A stretch of DNA of 64,000 nucleotides from Lycorma delicatula. Taxonomy: Eukaryota; Arthropoda; Insecta; Hemiptera; Fulgoridae. The stretch lies in contig NC_134455.1 of the NCBI RefSeq assembly GCF_047948215.1, positions 303,074,147-303,138,146 on the forward strand, written 5' to 3'. The notes below the pieces were generated by a model. That model ran no database searches. It was not told the origin of the DNA and saw only the letters and a list, made by a program, of their open reading frames with translations. Made by a program: the position numbers and the translations under genes. Shown here piece after piece: positions 11,640 to 22,493 of this stretch (the stretch's first letter is position 1; each line of letters begins with the position of its first letter).

Positions 11640-11890
11640 TGAACGATCAACAAACAGTATTTCTTAGCAGTTCTACGTCGTTTACGAGAGGCAGTCAGAA
11701 GAAAATGATCACAAATGTGGGCAAACAACTATTAGATTTTGCACCACGATTACGTCTACCTCAAACTTCATAATAATTCGTGATTATTTAGCCAAAAATA
11801 ACACCATACTGATGCTGTTGCCTCTGTGTTCTACAGACATAGCACCCTACGACTTTCTTATTCCTAGTGATTAAGGGAATATTACTAATC
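11640..11890 (+). mobile_element. mariner transposase relic (central/C-terminal part)
   Basis: Across shifting frames the plus strand spells mariner blocks in the right order: LRRLREAVRRK, then a degraded ILHHD catalytic block, then IIRDYLAKNNTILM, and last DIAPYDFLIP. The second and third aspartates of the mariner catalytic triad fall in the HHDN and SPDxAPxDF blocks; both are recognisable, with stops and frameshifts between. It sits between the NADK promoter side and the LINE that follows. No terminal inverted repeats were recognised. Confidence 0.7.
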
Positions 11891-11934
11891 CGCTAAGGAT
11901 TTAGGGACATTATTTAATCCTACATTTTTACAAC

Positions 11935-13600
11935 TCTGTTAAGGACGGTCTCAAGCCCGGTTGCAAAAGGGGGAGGATGGTCATTCCGCCGAGGTGACCA
12001 GGAAACTGGAGGAAAACTAGGTAAGAACCACAAGAAAATTTAATCAAACTCAACCACTAATGCTAACGCATACAAGGCAGTCAATGCGCCAACAATGGCA
12101 GCACAAAGTGCTGCCATTGTGAGAAGTGGACTACTGGCCAAAGAAAGAAAGAAAAAAATTAGTTATCAGTCCGAAAGAAGAAATTCGACTAGCCACATGG
12201 AATGTGCGAACCGGACGTCATGTTGGCCAAAAGGAGATCATAGCACAGGAATTAGCCAAATGCAAGATATCAATTGCAGCTTTGTCTGAACCACGGCTCA
12301 CTGGATCTGGATCGATGTCAGTACAACCTCCAGTTGCCAATGAGTCAATAACATTATTTTACTCCACTGGTGAAAACAAGAAGCAGGTGTTGGATTCATG
12401 GTGGACAGAATAGCCAAGCGGCTAAAAGCATAATCACCTTCCACCCAATATGAAGTCGACTAGCAGTCTTCAGCTCGACATCATCAGGACCCACATCCTG
12501 TCAGCCTATGCCCCATCTAAAACAAGCTCCAATTCAGCCAAGGATGAATTTTTTATTCAGCTCCAACACACGCTGGATTAAATTCAAAGAGCTGAGATAA
12601 TCATCCTGGCCAGCGATTTCAGGTTGCGCGTGCCATGCAAGGATCAGACTGTGGATATGAGTACTACCTTGTTCAAGCCAAAATACATCTGCGCCTTTGT
12701 CGTGCCATGCGCAAGTAACCACCAACAGCCAGACTGAACTGTTGACCTGCTGGATCCCATACACAGGCAGGAATTCCAGATAGCACTTTTGAATCGATTT
12801 GAAGAACTGGCAACAATAGATGAAGTCGATGATGAGAAGAACCAGGTTTCTAAATCCATCATGGATTGCACCAAACCTCTGTGCCCTGCCATTCTCCATA
12901 GAACATAGTCATGGATTTCAGATCATGCTTGAACATGGTAGAAAAACAAAAACAAGAAAAATTTACCAACTATGAACACTATTGGCAAATAAACAAAGAT
13001 GTCCGACAGAAAATTAAAGAAGATAGGGAGGCATATTGGAATGAGGTAGCAGCTGACCTTGAAGAAGCCGCATCCAAGCACAAGTACCACACCCTGTGTG
13101 GCACACACAGAAAGTTATGCAGGAAGACGAAATCGACAAATAACAACATCCGAAAGATGGATGGATCCTTTGTGCAGTCAACAAACGAATGACTACAGCG
13201 CTGGAAGGAGTTTTTCCAGGAACTCTACAACCACAATCCTCCACAAGGATTCACATAGCCCCGCCACAAACTGATGCACCAGCAATGCCATTAAATCATG
13301 ACCAACCAATGATTGAAGAAGTTAAAGCAGTAATAAAGTTATTAAAGAATGGCAAAGCACCAAGAGTGGATGGGGTCAGCGGAGGCGATCAAAGCTGGAG
13401 GAGACATTCTGCTTCACTGACTCCACACACTACTTCAGTTGATCTGGCTCACAGATTATGGTCTTCCACCTGGAAGAAAGTCATCATCATACCAATCCAT
13501 AAAAAGAGGGACAGTCAAGATTATAAAAACTACTACAGCATCAGCCTCCTTTCAATCATTGGCAAAGGCTACGAACAGTTTGCTTTAAGGTGTTCATTAG
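11935..13600 (+). mobile_element. LINE retrotransposon, endonuclease plus partial reverse transcriptase, decayed
   Basis: A G+C-richer block holds a 5'-UTR-like start (11940-12060) and then an apurinic-type endonuclease N-terminus. The segment at 12126-12413 reads RLATWNVRTGRHVGQKEIIA and ALSEPRLTGSGS, matching the WNVRT and SExRxxGxG motifs of LINE endonucleases. A middle region (12911-13192) contains DREAYWNEVAADLEEAA. The N-terminal reverse transcriptase part (13189-13600) contains EEVKAVIKLLKNGKAP, STWKKVIIIPIHKK and YSISLLSIIGK. The polymerase core (YADD box) is missing, and several frames are needed to follow the coding sequence, so it is inactive. Long minus-strand open frames over 12534-12899 are shadows. 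Confidence 0.85.
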
Positions 13601-13689
13601 AAGTTAGCAATAGTAGCACGTGCACATTTGATTCCGTAACTGGGTACGTACTGTTAACATCAGTGTATGTACAGGCAGCATAAGAACTG

Positions 13690-14850
13690 AGATGCGAATT
13701 ACCATGTAATTATGTTTATATTGGGTATTTATATTGTGTATTTTATAAGATAAATGTATTCTATTTATATCAAATTGTAAATATTGGCACTAAAAAATCA
13801 TGCAACTGGAGAAGCTCTTATCAATAATTGTGATTATGACTGTATCGTCTCTGTAACTGACTGAATTTTTGTCCTTGGTGAAAACACATGCATACTCCTT
13901 GTTTTGGAGAGGGTAATTTTACAATTTACATAGCTGCATCCAGTTGCCAAAAATAAATGGCTGAAGTATAGAAGCAAGTGAGTTCAATTTAGGCAACCCT
14001 TGTTTCTACTAAAACCTTTTATATAAATTATTTTAAAGTAATTAAACTATATGTTAAAAAATGCATCTACCTCAGAAACACTTCATTTATCCCATAATAA
14101 TATCTTCTTACTCATTCAACACTAACTCACATGCTTACACTAATTCATTCACCAACTTCCTATGTATCAACTAAATTTAACATCTAGAAACTTATTATGA
14201 CTCATTGTGATTCTTGAATGACTCATGTTGTGAATTAACTTGTGCGTATCTTTATTTATGAAATGGAATGTCATTTGAAATTTGTGATTATCTTCTAACT
14301 AATCTGTATAATCCTATTTATGATTTTAACCAGTAACCTTAATCTCCATTGTAACACATTTTGCATACTGCTACAGATTATTGTTATTTTCAATAATGGA
14401 GTAGATTATTTAATTTAATAATAAAATTTCATAGAAAGGTTTGTCTTTAATATGTAAACTAGTAAAAAAAATTAAAACCAAACAAGATTATTTTAATGTT
14501 TATCATTTACTTGCATTTGTTATTTTTTTTAAAGACAGAGGTTAATATCACTTAAATTTAGTCAAAAATAAATAAAAAATAGAAGAAAGATTTGATAGAT
14601 GCTACATTAAATAGACTAACCTTGCTTCTTTATTAAGCAAGTATCACAATACTTGCAGATGTTACGATCCAGTTGACAATTTCCTAAATTGTATACACCA
14701 CTGCTCTCTTCAATTTTCTTTAAACACCATTATTTTCCTATAAATTTTAGTTGATTTTCATGGCATTTTCTCATAGATTTTATCCGTCAAAATTATATGT
14801 GGTCACCTCTTTAGCTTCTTTGAAACTCATTATACACATTCTTAGGTAAC
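13690..14850. other. Intergenic, nothing recognised
   Basis: AT-rich sequence between the LINE and the first SINE copy. No coding or structured feature was recognised. Confidence 0.5.
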
Positions 14851-14856
14851 ATAATG

Positions 14857-15060
14857 GGATGGATTTGAATACTAGATCATGGATACCAGTTTTCTTTGGT
14901 GGTTGGGTTTCAATTAACCACACATCTCAGGAATGGTCAAACTGAGACTGTACAAGACTACACATCATTTACATTCATACATATCATCCTCATTCATCCT
15001 CTGAAGTATTATCTGAATGGTAATTACCAGAGGCTAAACAGGAAAAAGAGAGAGGTAATA
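14857..15060 (+). mobile_element. SINE family 1, head-less copy
   Basis: Body and tail of the SINE described at 15551: GGATTTGAATACTAGATC, TTTGGTGGTTGGGTTTCAAT, then the tail CATCCTCTGAAGTATTATC and AGGCTAAACAGGAAAAAG. The tRNA-like head is absent, so this is a 5'-truncated copy. Its 75-codon open frame recurs in other copies but follows the SINE consensus and is not a gene. Confidence 0.85.
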
Positions 15061-15550
15061 TACTGGGAGTTCATCTTCTCATCCTTCACAGATTATCGTA
15101 TTTTTAGAATTTTAATTTCTTAGTACCCCCATTAACAAAATATATTTATCTTTAATTCTTCCCTCCTGATCTGAATTCATTCTCCCACCTCTATTCTGTT
15201 CATCTACTTATCTATTTTTGCATTCATGCTGTCTACACTTTTAAACCATCTCTAACTCATCTTTTAAATTATAAAACATCATGAAGAATTGTTGCAGATA
15301 TACAGACATGACAATAACATAAATCTGTTTTTATTCCAAACTTTAATGTGTTAAAGATATGGTTAGCTCATAGGTTAGTTAGAAAATCTATCAAATTTAA
15401 GGACCATGAAACAAAAGAAAAAATAATTATAGAAAAAAAATAGTGTTTCCTTTACCTTGTAAATACCCTGTTTACAAATTTTGAGAAATCTGCATTTGCT
15501 GTCGAAAGAATATTTAAGTTAAGTGCTGCATTGTTAGGTAAAGAATACAC

Positions 15551-15841
15551 TTTGACCCACCGGGTTGGTCTAGTGGTGAACGCGTCTTCCCAAATCAGCA
15601 GATTTGGAAGTTGAGAGTTCCAGCGTTCAAGTCCCAGTAAAGCCAGCTATTTTTACACGGACTTGAACACTAGATCGTGGATACCGGTGTTCTTTGGTGG
15701 TTGGGTTCAATTAACCATACATCTCAGGTATGGTCGAACTGAGAATGTATAAGACTACACTTCATTCACACTCATACATATCATCCTCTGAAGTATTATC
15801 TAAACGGTAGTTACCGGAGGCTAAACAGGAAAACGAAAGAA
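15551..15841 (+). mobile_element. SINE family 1, full-length copy with 15-bp target duplication
   Basis: This is a complete tRNA-headed SINE of about 291 bp. The head has an A-box-like GGTTGGTCTAGTGGTGAACG and a B-box-like GCGTTCAAGTCCCAG, the RNA polymerase III internal promoter elements. The body includes GATCGTGGATACCGGTG, and the tail ends CCGGAGGCTAAACAGGAAAA. Perfect 15-bp direct repeats AGGTAAAGAATACAC flank it (15536-15550 and 15842-15856). Between the boxes is a self-complementary AAATCAGCAGATTT. Confidence 0.93.
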
Positions 15842-17473
15842 AGGTAAAGAATACACAGTTTCTTCTGGTGGCAAGAACAAAAGAGAAATATTTTGAATTA
15901 TTGAAGTTTACTGTTACAAAGAAAATGTACTTAAATATATTCTTGTTATAAAATCAATTGGCCTACCTCTTCAAATTGGGAGAAATAATATTTTAATAAC
16001 AACACAAGGACTTTAGTCTCACCTCATTGTAAGCATTAGAAAAAAAATTGTAATTAAAGCTACATTCTCAGAGCTTATTATATTAATAAAAATAAAAATG
16101 TACCTTTTTTTGTTTGAAATTTAATGAATAAATATGAGTCAATGATTACATGAAAAATTGTATTGAAATAGAAAAATATGCTTTTAATTTATTTTATTTA
16201 AATCTGATCTCAATAAAATCTTATGTCAGTCAATGTCATTACTAGAAAATTTACGTCGTAAAATTTAGCAATTATGTAAAAGATAAGATGAAAATTATTA
16301 TACTGTAGTTGTAGTTGAAGGTGTAAAATATGAAAACACAGCTAAATCAATCTCAGATTATATATGACACCTACATGTAAGATACACTGTATGGTGTTTG
16401 TGTCAGTATTTTTATTTTAAAAATTAAAAAATTCTGCTACATAGGTCAGAATGATATAGAACCAAGTCATGAACTGGGAGAGTACACAAAGAAAAAGCTT
16501 TTAATGTAGCTCTCAAATTTGATACATTTAGCTGCTAAATGTGTTCTGGCATAAACTTTTGACTGCAAATAAGGTGTAGTAATGTATGCCTTGACATAAA
16601 ATGAAAAAAGGATTTCAGTCTCTCTAATAGAAAAATGTTCGATTCAACAAATACAGCTTTGTGGTTGTGAATTTGAATAGAGATGATAATATAATCAAAG
16701 TAAATATATACATCAAGAAGCTGCTGTGATCAGCTGATGTAAAAGGAAAACAAGTCCAAATTTCACATTCATAGAAAGTATCGACTGGAGACGAGTTAAA
16801 ATATCCAATAAACATTGATATTTCAGCTTAAAGCAAACACTAAGATACTCAGAGAAAGGTCTTTCATATTTATTCATCCTACCTAATGGATATGAGAAAA
16901 GAAAATGTTGATATTCTGTATATATATTATGATTCAACATGTAACATTTATCTTTACCACATTTATCATTGAAGTTATCTACTTCACTGTGTTGAAAAGA
17001 AGAGAATAGATTTTAAAAAAGAAGTCACCACTACAACTTCACAACCTCTACTGTCAGTACCCTCCATACTGCTAGAAGTAAATCTTTTTTTTATATTTAT
17101 TGTATTCATGATATGAATTACATATTGTAGGTCCACAACTGCCTTGAGTTTTGTACCAGGTTATTAGTATGTATTGGTGGCTACAGGGATTTTTCTAAAT
17201 CACAACAAATAGAAATGTTGAAAAATCCTTTCATTGCAACTGTCTTTTTTCTAGTTCAATTAAAGTTACATTTTTGCCTTGTGGGCAAGTTATGAACTTC
17301 TGGCTGGATAATCATATTTAGTTTGTTACATATGAATTACATTTTATGTAACTTTTTAAACTTCACTGTGAATCTAACATTGATTAAAAATCTTTCTTAA
17401 AGATTCATCTCGAATTCAAATTCATTCTTAGAGCTAAAAATCTTTTTTTAAAAAATAATAACAAACTAAAATA

Positions 17474-17577
17474 TAAATGAAGTGTAGTCTTGTACAGTCT
17501 CAGGTCGACCATTCCTGAAATGTGTGTTTAATTGAAACCCAACGACCAAAGAACACCGGTATCCACGATCTAGTATT
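17474..17577 (-). mobile_element. SINE family 1, truncated copy
   Basis: Inverted partial body: AGTCTTGTACAGTCTCAGG, GGTCGACCATTCCTGAAATG and CACCGGTATCCACGATCTAG. The head and tail are missing. It lies about 200 bp before the hAT element. Confidence 0.85.
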
Positions 17578-18029
17578 CTTAACTTACGTAATGTAATACT
17601 ACGATCTGTACTCTGTCTTCCTGTAGTATTTAACGTGTTTTCTGTTTGTAGTACATATTACCAACAGTAGGCGAACCTGTACATTTGTTGTAGATATTAT
17701 AGTTATAGCGTTTGTTGAAGCTCTGGTGGCATAACAATCAACAGAAACGCTCTTCAACCTACCGACTTTATTAAAAAACATTTCTAGTAGTGGTTAGTAA
17801 TGGGAAGAATCGTCAACGAGTCGTTCCTTCGAGTCGATTCTTTATACTGAACGAAAGAAGCGAGAATCGGTTTGCAGGAGAAACCGATTCTTTTTACGAT
17901 TCTTAACAATTAAATGGATAGGAGACGAGAAATCAAATCTTTCTCAATAACAATTCGATTCGATTCATATCAATCTTTCTTATGCATAGCTTGTAGTTTG
18001 GATATTAGACCAAGTAAAAGGATTTATAA

Positions 18030-18376
18030 CTACAAAATTTATCTTTAACTATTTTCTCTAAAGATATAAATGACAAAATGAATAATTTAAAATAATATAG
18101 CTTGTACCATACCTTATTTTTGAGCGATCCATTGATGCCGTCTCTGTTGTTTTTTTTTATCACATTGATGTTATTTTAAATATTCTTTATGATTTTACTA
18201 TTACGCGCACAGTTACACACACACACACACACACACACAAATTTTGTTTTTATAAATAATGAAAAAAAATAAAAATAAATAATTAGTTAATATCTTTCAA
18301 ATAAAATTTATAGTATTTTACATATTTACATGTAGAAATATAATTTTTTCGAAATTCTTTGATGCAAGTCTATTTC
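18030..18376. repeat. Left arm of internal inverted repeat in hAT element
   Basis: About 350 bp that is the diverged reverse complement of 18844-19218. Shared blocks include ATGCAAGTCTATTTC, TTAGTTAATATCTTTCAAAT and a region with CGATCCATTGATGCCGTCT. It contains an (AC)n run at 18214-18239 whose partner in the other arm is the short (GT)n at 19016-19027. Confidence 0.88.
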
Positions 18377-18846
18377 GCCTTTCTGTTATTAACCGCTTTT
18401 GAAAAAATTCGTTCACAGGAATCAGAGGTTGCAGGAACGCAAAGTCTAGTTTGCATTACTTTAAATAATCTTGGATAAATTAAATGCCTTTCTTTCCACC
18501 AAGAGAGAGGATTTTGTGTTCTTGAGATGAGCGGTTCATTTATATATTTATCTAGCTCTAAAATTCCTGCTACTGTTGGGTTTGAATTAGTTAAAATTGG
18601 TGTTACTTTTTTATCAAAATCTTCCCATGCAGTTGAAATGGAGAGTTCAATAATTTCTTGTTCGGTTTCAAACCTAACGCCTTGTTCGATCTGAATACTT
18701 CGACCTTTATGTGAAAGTTTTGTGTAAGCATTTTGATAAGATGCTTCATCTTTAAGGCCTTGTTTTTTTAAAGCGAGGATCTAAGAGCATGCTTTCAAGC
18801 AAAATATTATTATTTCCTACATCCTTAAATCTATGTTGCAGTTGAA
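18370..18846 (-). pseudogene. hAT transposase C-terminal dimerisation domain, frameshifted
   Basis: On the minus strand the segment reads NNNILLESMLLDPRF, then after a one-base shift near 18766 continues LKDEASYQNAYTKLSHKG. Next come PTVAGILELDKYINEPLI, NPLSWWKERHLIYPRLF, VPATSDSCERIFSKAVNN and a stop at 18370-18372. LDPRFK, the WW-Pro-Leu block and VPATSxxxERxFS are the hallmarks of the hATC dimerisation region of hAT transposases. Everything upstream, including the DDE core and the BED zinc finger, is missing; the coding stretch stops where the right inverted-repeat arm begins. Confidence 0.87.
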
Positions 18847-19218
18847 ATAGACTTGCATCAAAGAATTTCGAAAAAATTATATTTTTACATATAAATATGT
18901 AAAATAATATAAAGTTTATTTGAAAGATATTAACTAATTATTTATTTTGCTTATTTATTATTATTTTTAATTATTTTTTTGTGATAATAGAACCAAAAAT
19001 TTTTGAAAACAAAATGTGTGTGTGTGTAAGTAACTGTGCGCGTATTAGTAAAACATCAAAGTAAATATAAAATCATAACATAGATGTGATAAAAAAAAAC
19101 AAAGACGGAATCAATGGCTCGATCAAAAATATGTACGTACAAGCTATATTATTTTAAATTATTCATTTTGTCATTTATAGCTTTAGAGAAATTTTTTTAA
19201 GATAAATTTTTGTAATTA
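18844..19218. repeat. Right arm of internal inverted repeat in hAT element
   Basis: Reverse complement partner of 18030-18376. Blocks GAAATAGACTTGCATCAAAG and CATTTATAGCTTTAGAGAAA mirror the left arm. Its outer edge has been duplicated in tandem together with a SINE head (see 19171-19476). Confidence 0.88.
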
Positions 19219-19476
19219 GAAATACTTTTACCCACCGGGTTGGTCTAGTGGTATACGCGTTTACGAAAATCAGTTGATTTCGAAGTCGAGAGTTATAAGG
19301 TTCAACTCCTAGTAAAGGCAGTGTCATTTATAGCTTTAGAGAAATTTTTTTAAGATAAATTTTTGTAATTATCAATACTTTTACCCACCGGGTTGGTCTA
19401 GTGGTATACGCGTTTACGAAAATCAGCTGATTTCGAAGTCGAGAGTTATAAGGTTCAACTCCTAGTAAAGGCAGTT
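19171..19476 (+). repeat. 153-bp tandem duplication containing a SINE family 1 head
   Basis: Two units with a period of 153 bp start at 19171 and 19324. Each holds TCATTTATAGCTTTAGAG from the inverted-repeat arm, followed by the SINE head CCACCGGGTTGGTCTAGTGG and GGTTCAACTCCTAGTAAAGG. The second unit continues into the whole SINE. The SINE therefore inserted first and the duplication followed. Confidence 0.92.
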
Positions 19477-19663
19477 TACTTTTATACGGATTTGATTACT
19501 AGATCGTGGAAACCGGTGTTCTTTGGTGGTTGGGTTTTAATTAACCACACATTTCAGAACTGGTCGACTTAAGACTATACACTTCATTTACACTCATACA
19601 TATCACTTTTATTCACCTTCTGAAGTAATTCCTGATGGTGCTTCCAAAGGTAAACAAGAAAAA
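19383..19663 (+). mobile_element. SINE family 1, full-length copy inside the hAT element
   Basis: Head, body (GATCGTGGAAACCGGTGTTC) and tail (CCTTCTGAAGTAATTCCTG, AGGTAAACAAGAAAAAAA) are all present. It lies within the hAT element, so the SINE was active after that element formed. The head is duplicated upstream at 19231-19321. Confidence 0.9.
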
Positions 19664-20159
19664 AAAAATATAAATAATTTTAATGAGTTGAAATAAAAAA
19701 AAAATTATTTGGCTCTCATTTTGCTGTAGTTGATCATAAAACACAAAAAATGTTTTATGGAGCTTACAGATAAAATTTAATTGTTTAAGATTAGCTCAAT
19801 TAACGAAAATATAATCAGAACTAATAAATTCTCTGAATGTTCAATAAATATTAGTGATGGTGATGTAATAAGTTATGCGTCACGTGTGAAAATTAATAAA
19901 TAAATAAAACAAACGCAGCTTGAATTTGGTATGCTAGTAGGATCCCTCACTACGCGTTTTGCATAAGAAACACTGCTATGAATCGAATCGAATCGTAATT
20001 GAGAAATATTTGGTTTCCTGTCGCCTATCCAATTCATTGTTAAGAATCGTAAAAAGAATCGGTTTCTCCTTCAAACCGATTCTCGATTCGTTCGTTCAGT
20101 ATAAAGAATCGAATCGAAGGAACGACTCGTTCACGATTCTTCCGATTACTAATTTCTAG

Positions 20160-20278
20160 CACTGACAGCTGTGGTTATAAGTAATGTCAGATAAGTGAGG
20201 TTACACGTCCGTGAAATGTATAAATTTTAAGTTAAATTTATATACCAATTAGCACTACAGGATAATTAAAATTAATAA
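20160..20278 (+). promoter_or_regulatory. SYF2 proximal 5' region, cut short by the hAT insertion
   Basis: Only 119 bp separate the right target duplication of the hAT element from the SYF2 start codon. The stretch lacks stops typical of a coding exon and should hold all or part of the 5' UTR. The original upstream promoter sequence must lie left of the element (before 17780) or have been replaced by sequence in the element's right end. No TATA box was fixed. Confidence 0.5.
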
Positions 20279-20368
20279 ATGGCTGACGGTTCATCATCTA
20301 CAGTGATGTCTGCTGCAGAAAAGTATGCTGATCGTATGAAGCGTCTGAAAGAATTACATTTAAAAAGG
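20279..20368 (+). CDS. Syf2: SYF2 pre-mRNA splicing factor, exon 1
   Basis: SYF2 is a small, helical, nuclear protein of the NineTeen/Prp19-associated part of the spliceosome. In known structures it binds near the Syf1/Clf1 scaffold and the U2/U6 catalytic RNA. The gene here has four coding exons, 690 nt including the stop, giving 229 aa; human SYF2 has 243. Exon 1 encodes residues 1-30, MADGSSSTVMSAAEKYADRM and KRLKELHLKR, where FRELHLMR is the human equivalent of the end. The initiator is the first in-frame ATG after AATTAATAA. Donor AGG|GTATGT ends the exon in phase 0. The low-complexity N-terminus is short, as is common in this family. Confidence 0.95.
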
Positions 20369-21256
20369 GTATGTAGGAGAAAAATTCATTTTGTTCTGCG
20401 CCAAACAGGTTAAAGAATATTTTGTGTCATTAGTCCGGTTCTATCCGACACATCTTAATTAATATTTATTTCTAAATACTTACTTTGGTTATAAGGATAA
20501 ACAAAGTTAGGTTATTGAATTATTGTTATTGTTTATTATTCCAAAATTATGTTTTAATTTTATCATATTTAATCTTCTCCATTTTATTATTATACATTGA
20601 TTACTTATGTGATTACGTTAACTGAGTGAGATACATATGAAGTAATTAGATAAAACGTGTATTCCATTGTCATGTCATTTTTCATTTTATTGAATATTTA
20701 AATTAATAAGATAATTTATTTACTTTCAGAATGCCCAAAATATTACAAAATGTAATATCACAAAATGTTTAGGAAGCCTGCTTAACATGTGTTCTAATAG
20801 TGTAGTTGATCTAGTTTGTGTTTGTTGATTTAGTATTTTGTTATTATAAAATTTAATGTATTTTTCTAGTTAGTTGAGTTCATAACTCTAAAATATATGT
20901 AAAATTTTTATTGTAGTTAATTTTCAACAAGTGGGAATTTTTCAAATGTAGATTGTGGTGAGTGTAGTTCTTATATGTGCTCTTTGTATTTCTTAATTTG
21001 CCTTGTTATATATTACTTAAGTGAATATTTTACGTAGATAATTATGCAATTAATACTATAAAGGATGTACAAAAATCAACATCTCACTAGTGATTCCCAA
21101 TGTTTTTGTAAGGAAAAAGTTATATAAACCTAGATCTGAAAATGCCTTTTACCCATCTGTCTGCCAATTTGTGTTTTTTAAAATAGAAGTTTTTATTTCC
21201 AGAATGGATTAACTATATTTATTTTTTGGTTTATAAAATTACACTGAAGCTTGTAC

Positions 21257-21370
21257 ATTGTGTATGGAAGTGGAATTTTGTAGCATATGAAGAATGCCAT
21301 GTCTGACTGGGATTCAAACCTAGGACCTCTGGATGAAAGGCTGAGACACTACCACCCTGCCACGGAGATC
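21257..21370 (-). mobile_element. SINE family 2, partial copy
   Basis: Inverted copy of the head of the SINE at 55277: ATGCCATGTCTGACTGGGAT corresponds to the GGTCAGGCATGGCA side, and TCAAACCTAGGACCTC to the B box. It is diverged and lacks the common tail. Confidence 0.75.
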
Positions 21371-22493
21371 GACAATATATTAATGAAAATTTATATATAT
21401 TTTAAATTATCATTCTCTGTGATATATATAAATATGGAAATTTTATGTTCATAAATTTCAACATCATTAGTTATAGTTCAAAAATACCAGAACTACTAGT
21501 CCTAGAAAATAATTGTTTATTAGCCAACATTTTATGAATGTCATTTTGAGCAAAGTGAATTTTTTTTTTCTTAAACTGTTTGCAAACAGCCAAGATATAT
21601 TAATGCTAGTCTATGTTGAAATTATGAAATAATTTTGTGGCAGTTTTTATCTCCTTCAGTACCTGATAATAGTCATCAGACCTGCTCAAAAATCCATTAC
21701 TCTAATGATGTCTGACAATAACTCGCAAAATAATTTTAATGTAATTATTTCTGAAATATAAAATTTACTTGATACCTAAAAATACAAAATAATAATTTTA
21801 AATGTAGGTGTTTAAAACATTTGAAGACTACTAGGGAAGAACAATCAAGAGTCAAATATTTATGTTTTGGAGAAATGCTCAGTTTAATGATAATAAACCT
21901 GTTCTTATTCTTTCATTTCATAAACTGTTTGTTTTTGAAGTCAATCAAAGTTATTGCCTATCACTCTAAGTAAGATATTTGTGTTACAGAAATCAAACTA
22001 TTGTAAATAATTTTTTTCTAAAATCAAATAAAAACAAAATTGTATGGATTCCGATTGATAGCATTGAATATAAAAACTTTAGTAATCTTACTATAAATTT
22101 TTAATCGTATTAAATTACAGTACACTAGAATATTTTAAAAACAAAAAACTTTTAGAGTAGGTCGTTTTTCTTATTTTAAGGCCAAAATTATTTTATTAAT
22201 ATATTAAAAGCTATACAGATGAACTCAAAATTTTACAAAAATGTATTATAAACTAATAAATATAGAATTTTTTACATTAAAAGAGTAAAAAGAAATTTTA
22301 TATTATTTGTTACAAATCACAGTAATATAAGAGTTGTAATAAAATACTGAAAAATTAAATCTTTTCAGAACTGAATTGGCATCGAGGTAGCATGGAAAAA
22401 TATTTTTGAGGTTCTTCTAAACAGAACTTTTTTAAATCCTGTATGCCTTTAAATTTTCTATTGACAATGAAAGTACATTATTGTATGATCTTT

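Larger units (their letters stand above)
17788..20151. mobile_element. hAT-type DNA transposon, 2.36 kb, non-autonomous
   Basis: Direct repeats ATTTCTAG at 17780-17787 and 20152-20159 give an 8-bp target duplication, the size made by hAT transposases. It fits their nTnnnnAn preference. The ends are long terminal inverted repeats of about 200 bp (17788-17995 and 19955-20151). They share GGAAGAATCG, AGAATCGGTTT and CGATTCGATTCAT. Inside lie a broken hAT C-terminal domain on the minus strand, an internal inverted repeat around it, and two copies of a SINE head. The left end has seven extra bases (TAGTGGT) relative to the right end. No complete transposase is present, so movement would have needed a helper. 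Confidence 0.9.

Noticed and set aside
12534..12899. 121-codon minus-strand open frame
   Set aside because: Antisense shadow of the LINE between its endonuclease and reverse transcriptase parts.
14896..15123. A 75-codon plus-strand open frame whose translation recurs at 41292-41489
   Set aside because: Both lie in family 1 SINE copies in matching orientation; the recurrence reflects the repeat consensus, and other copies break the frame.
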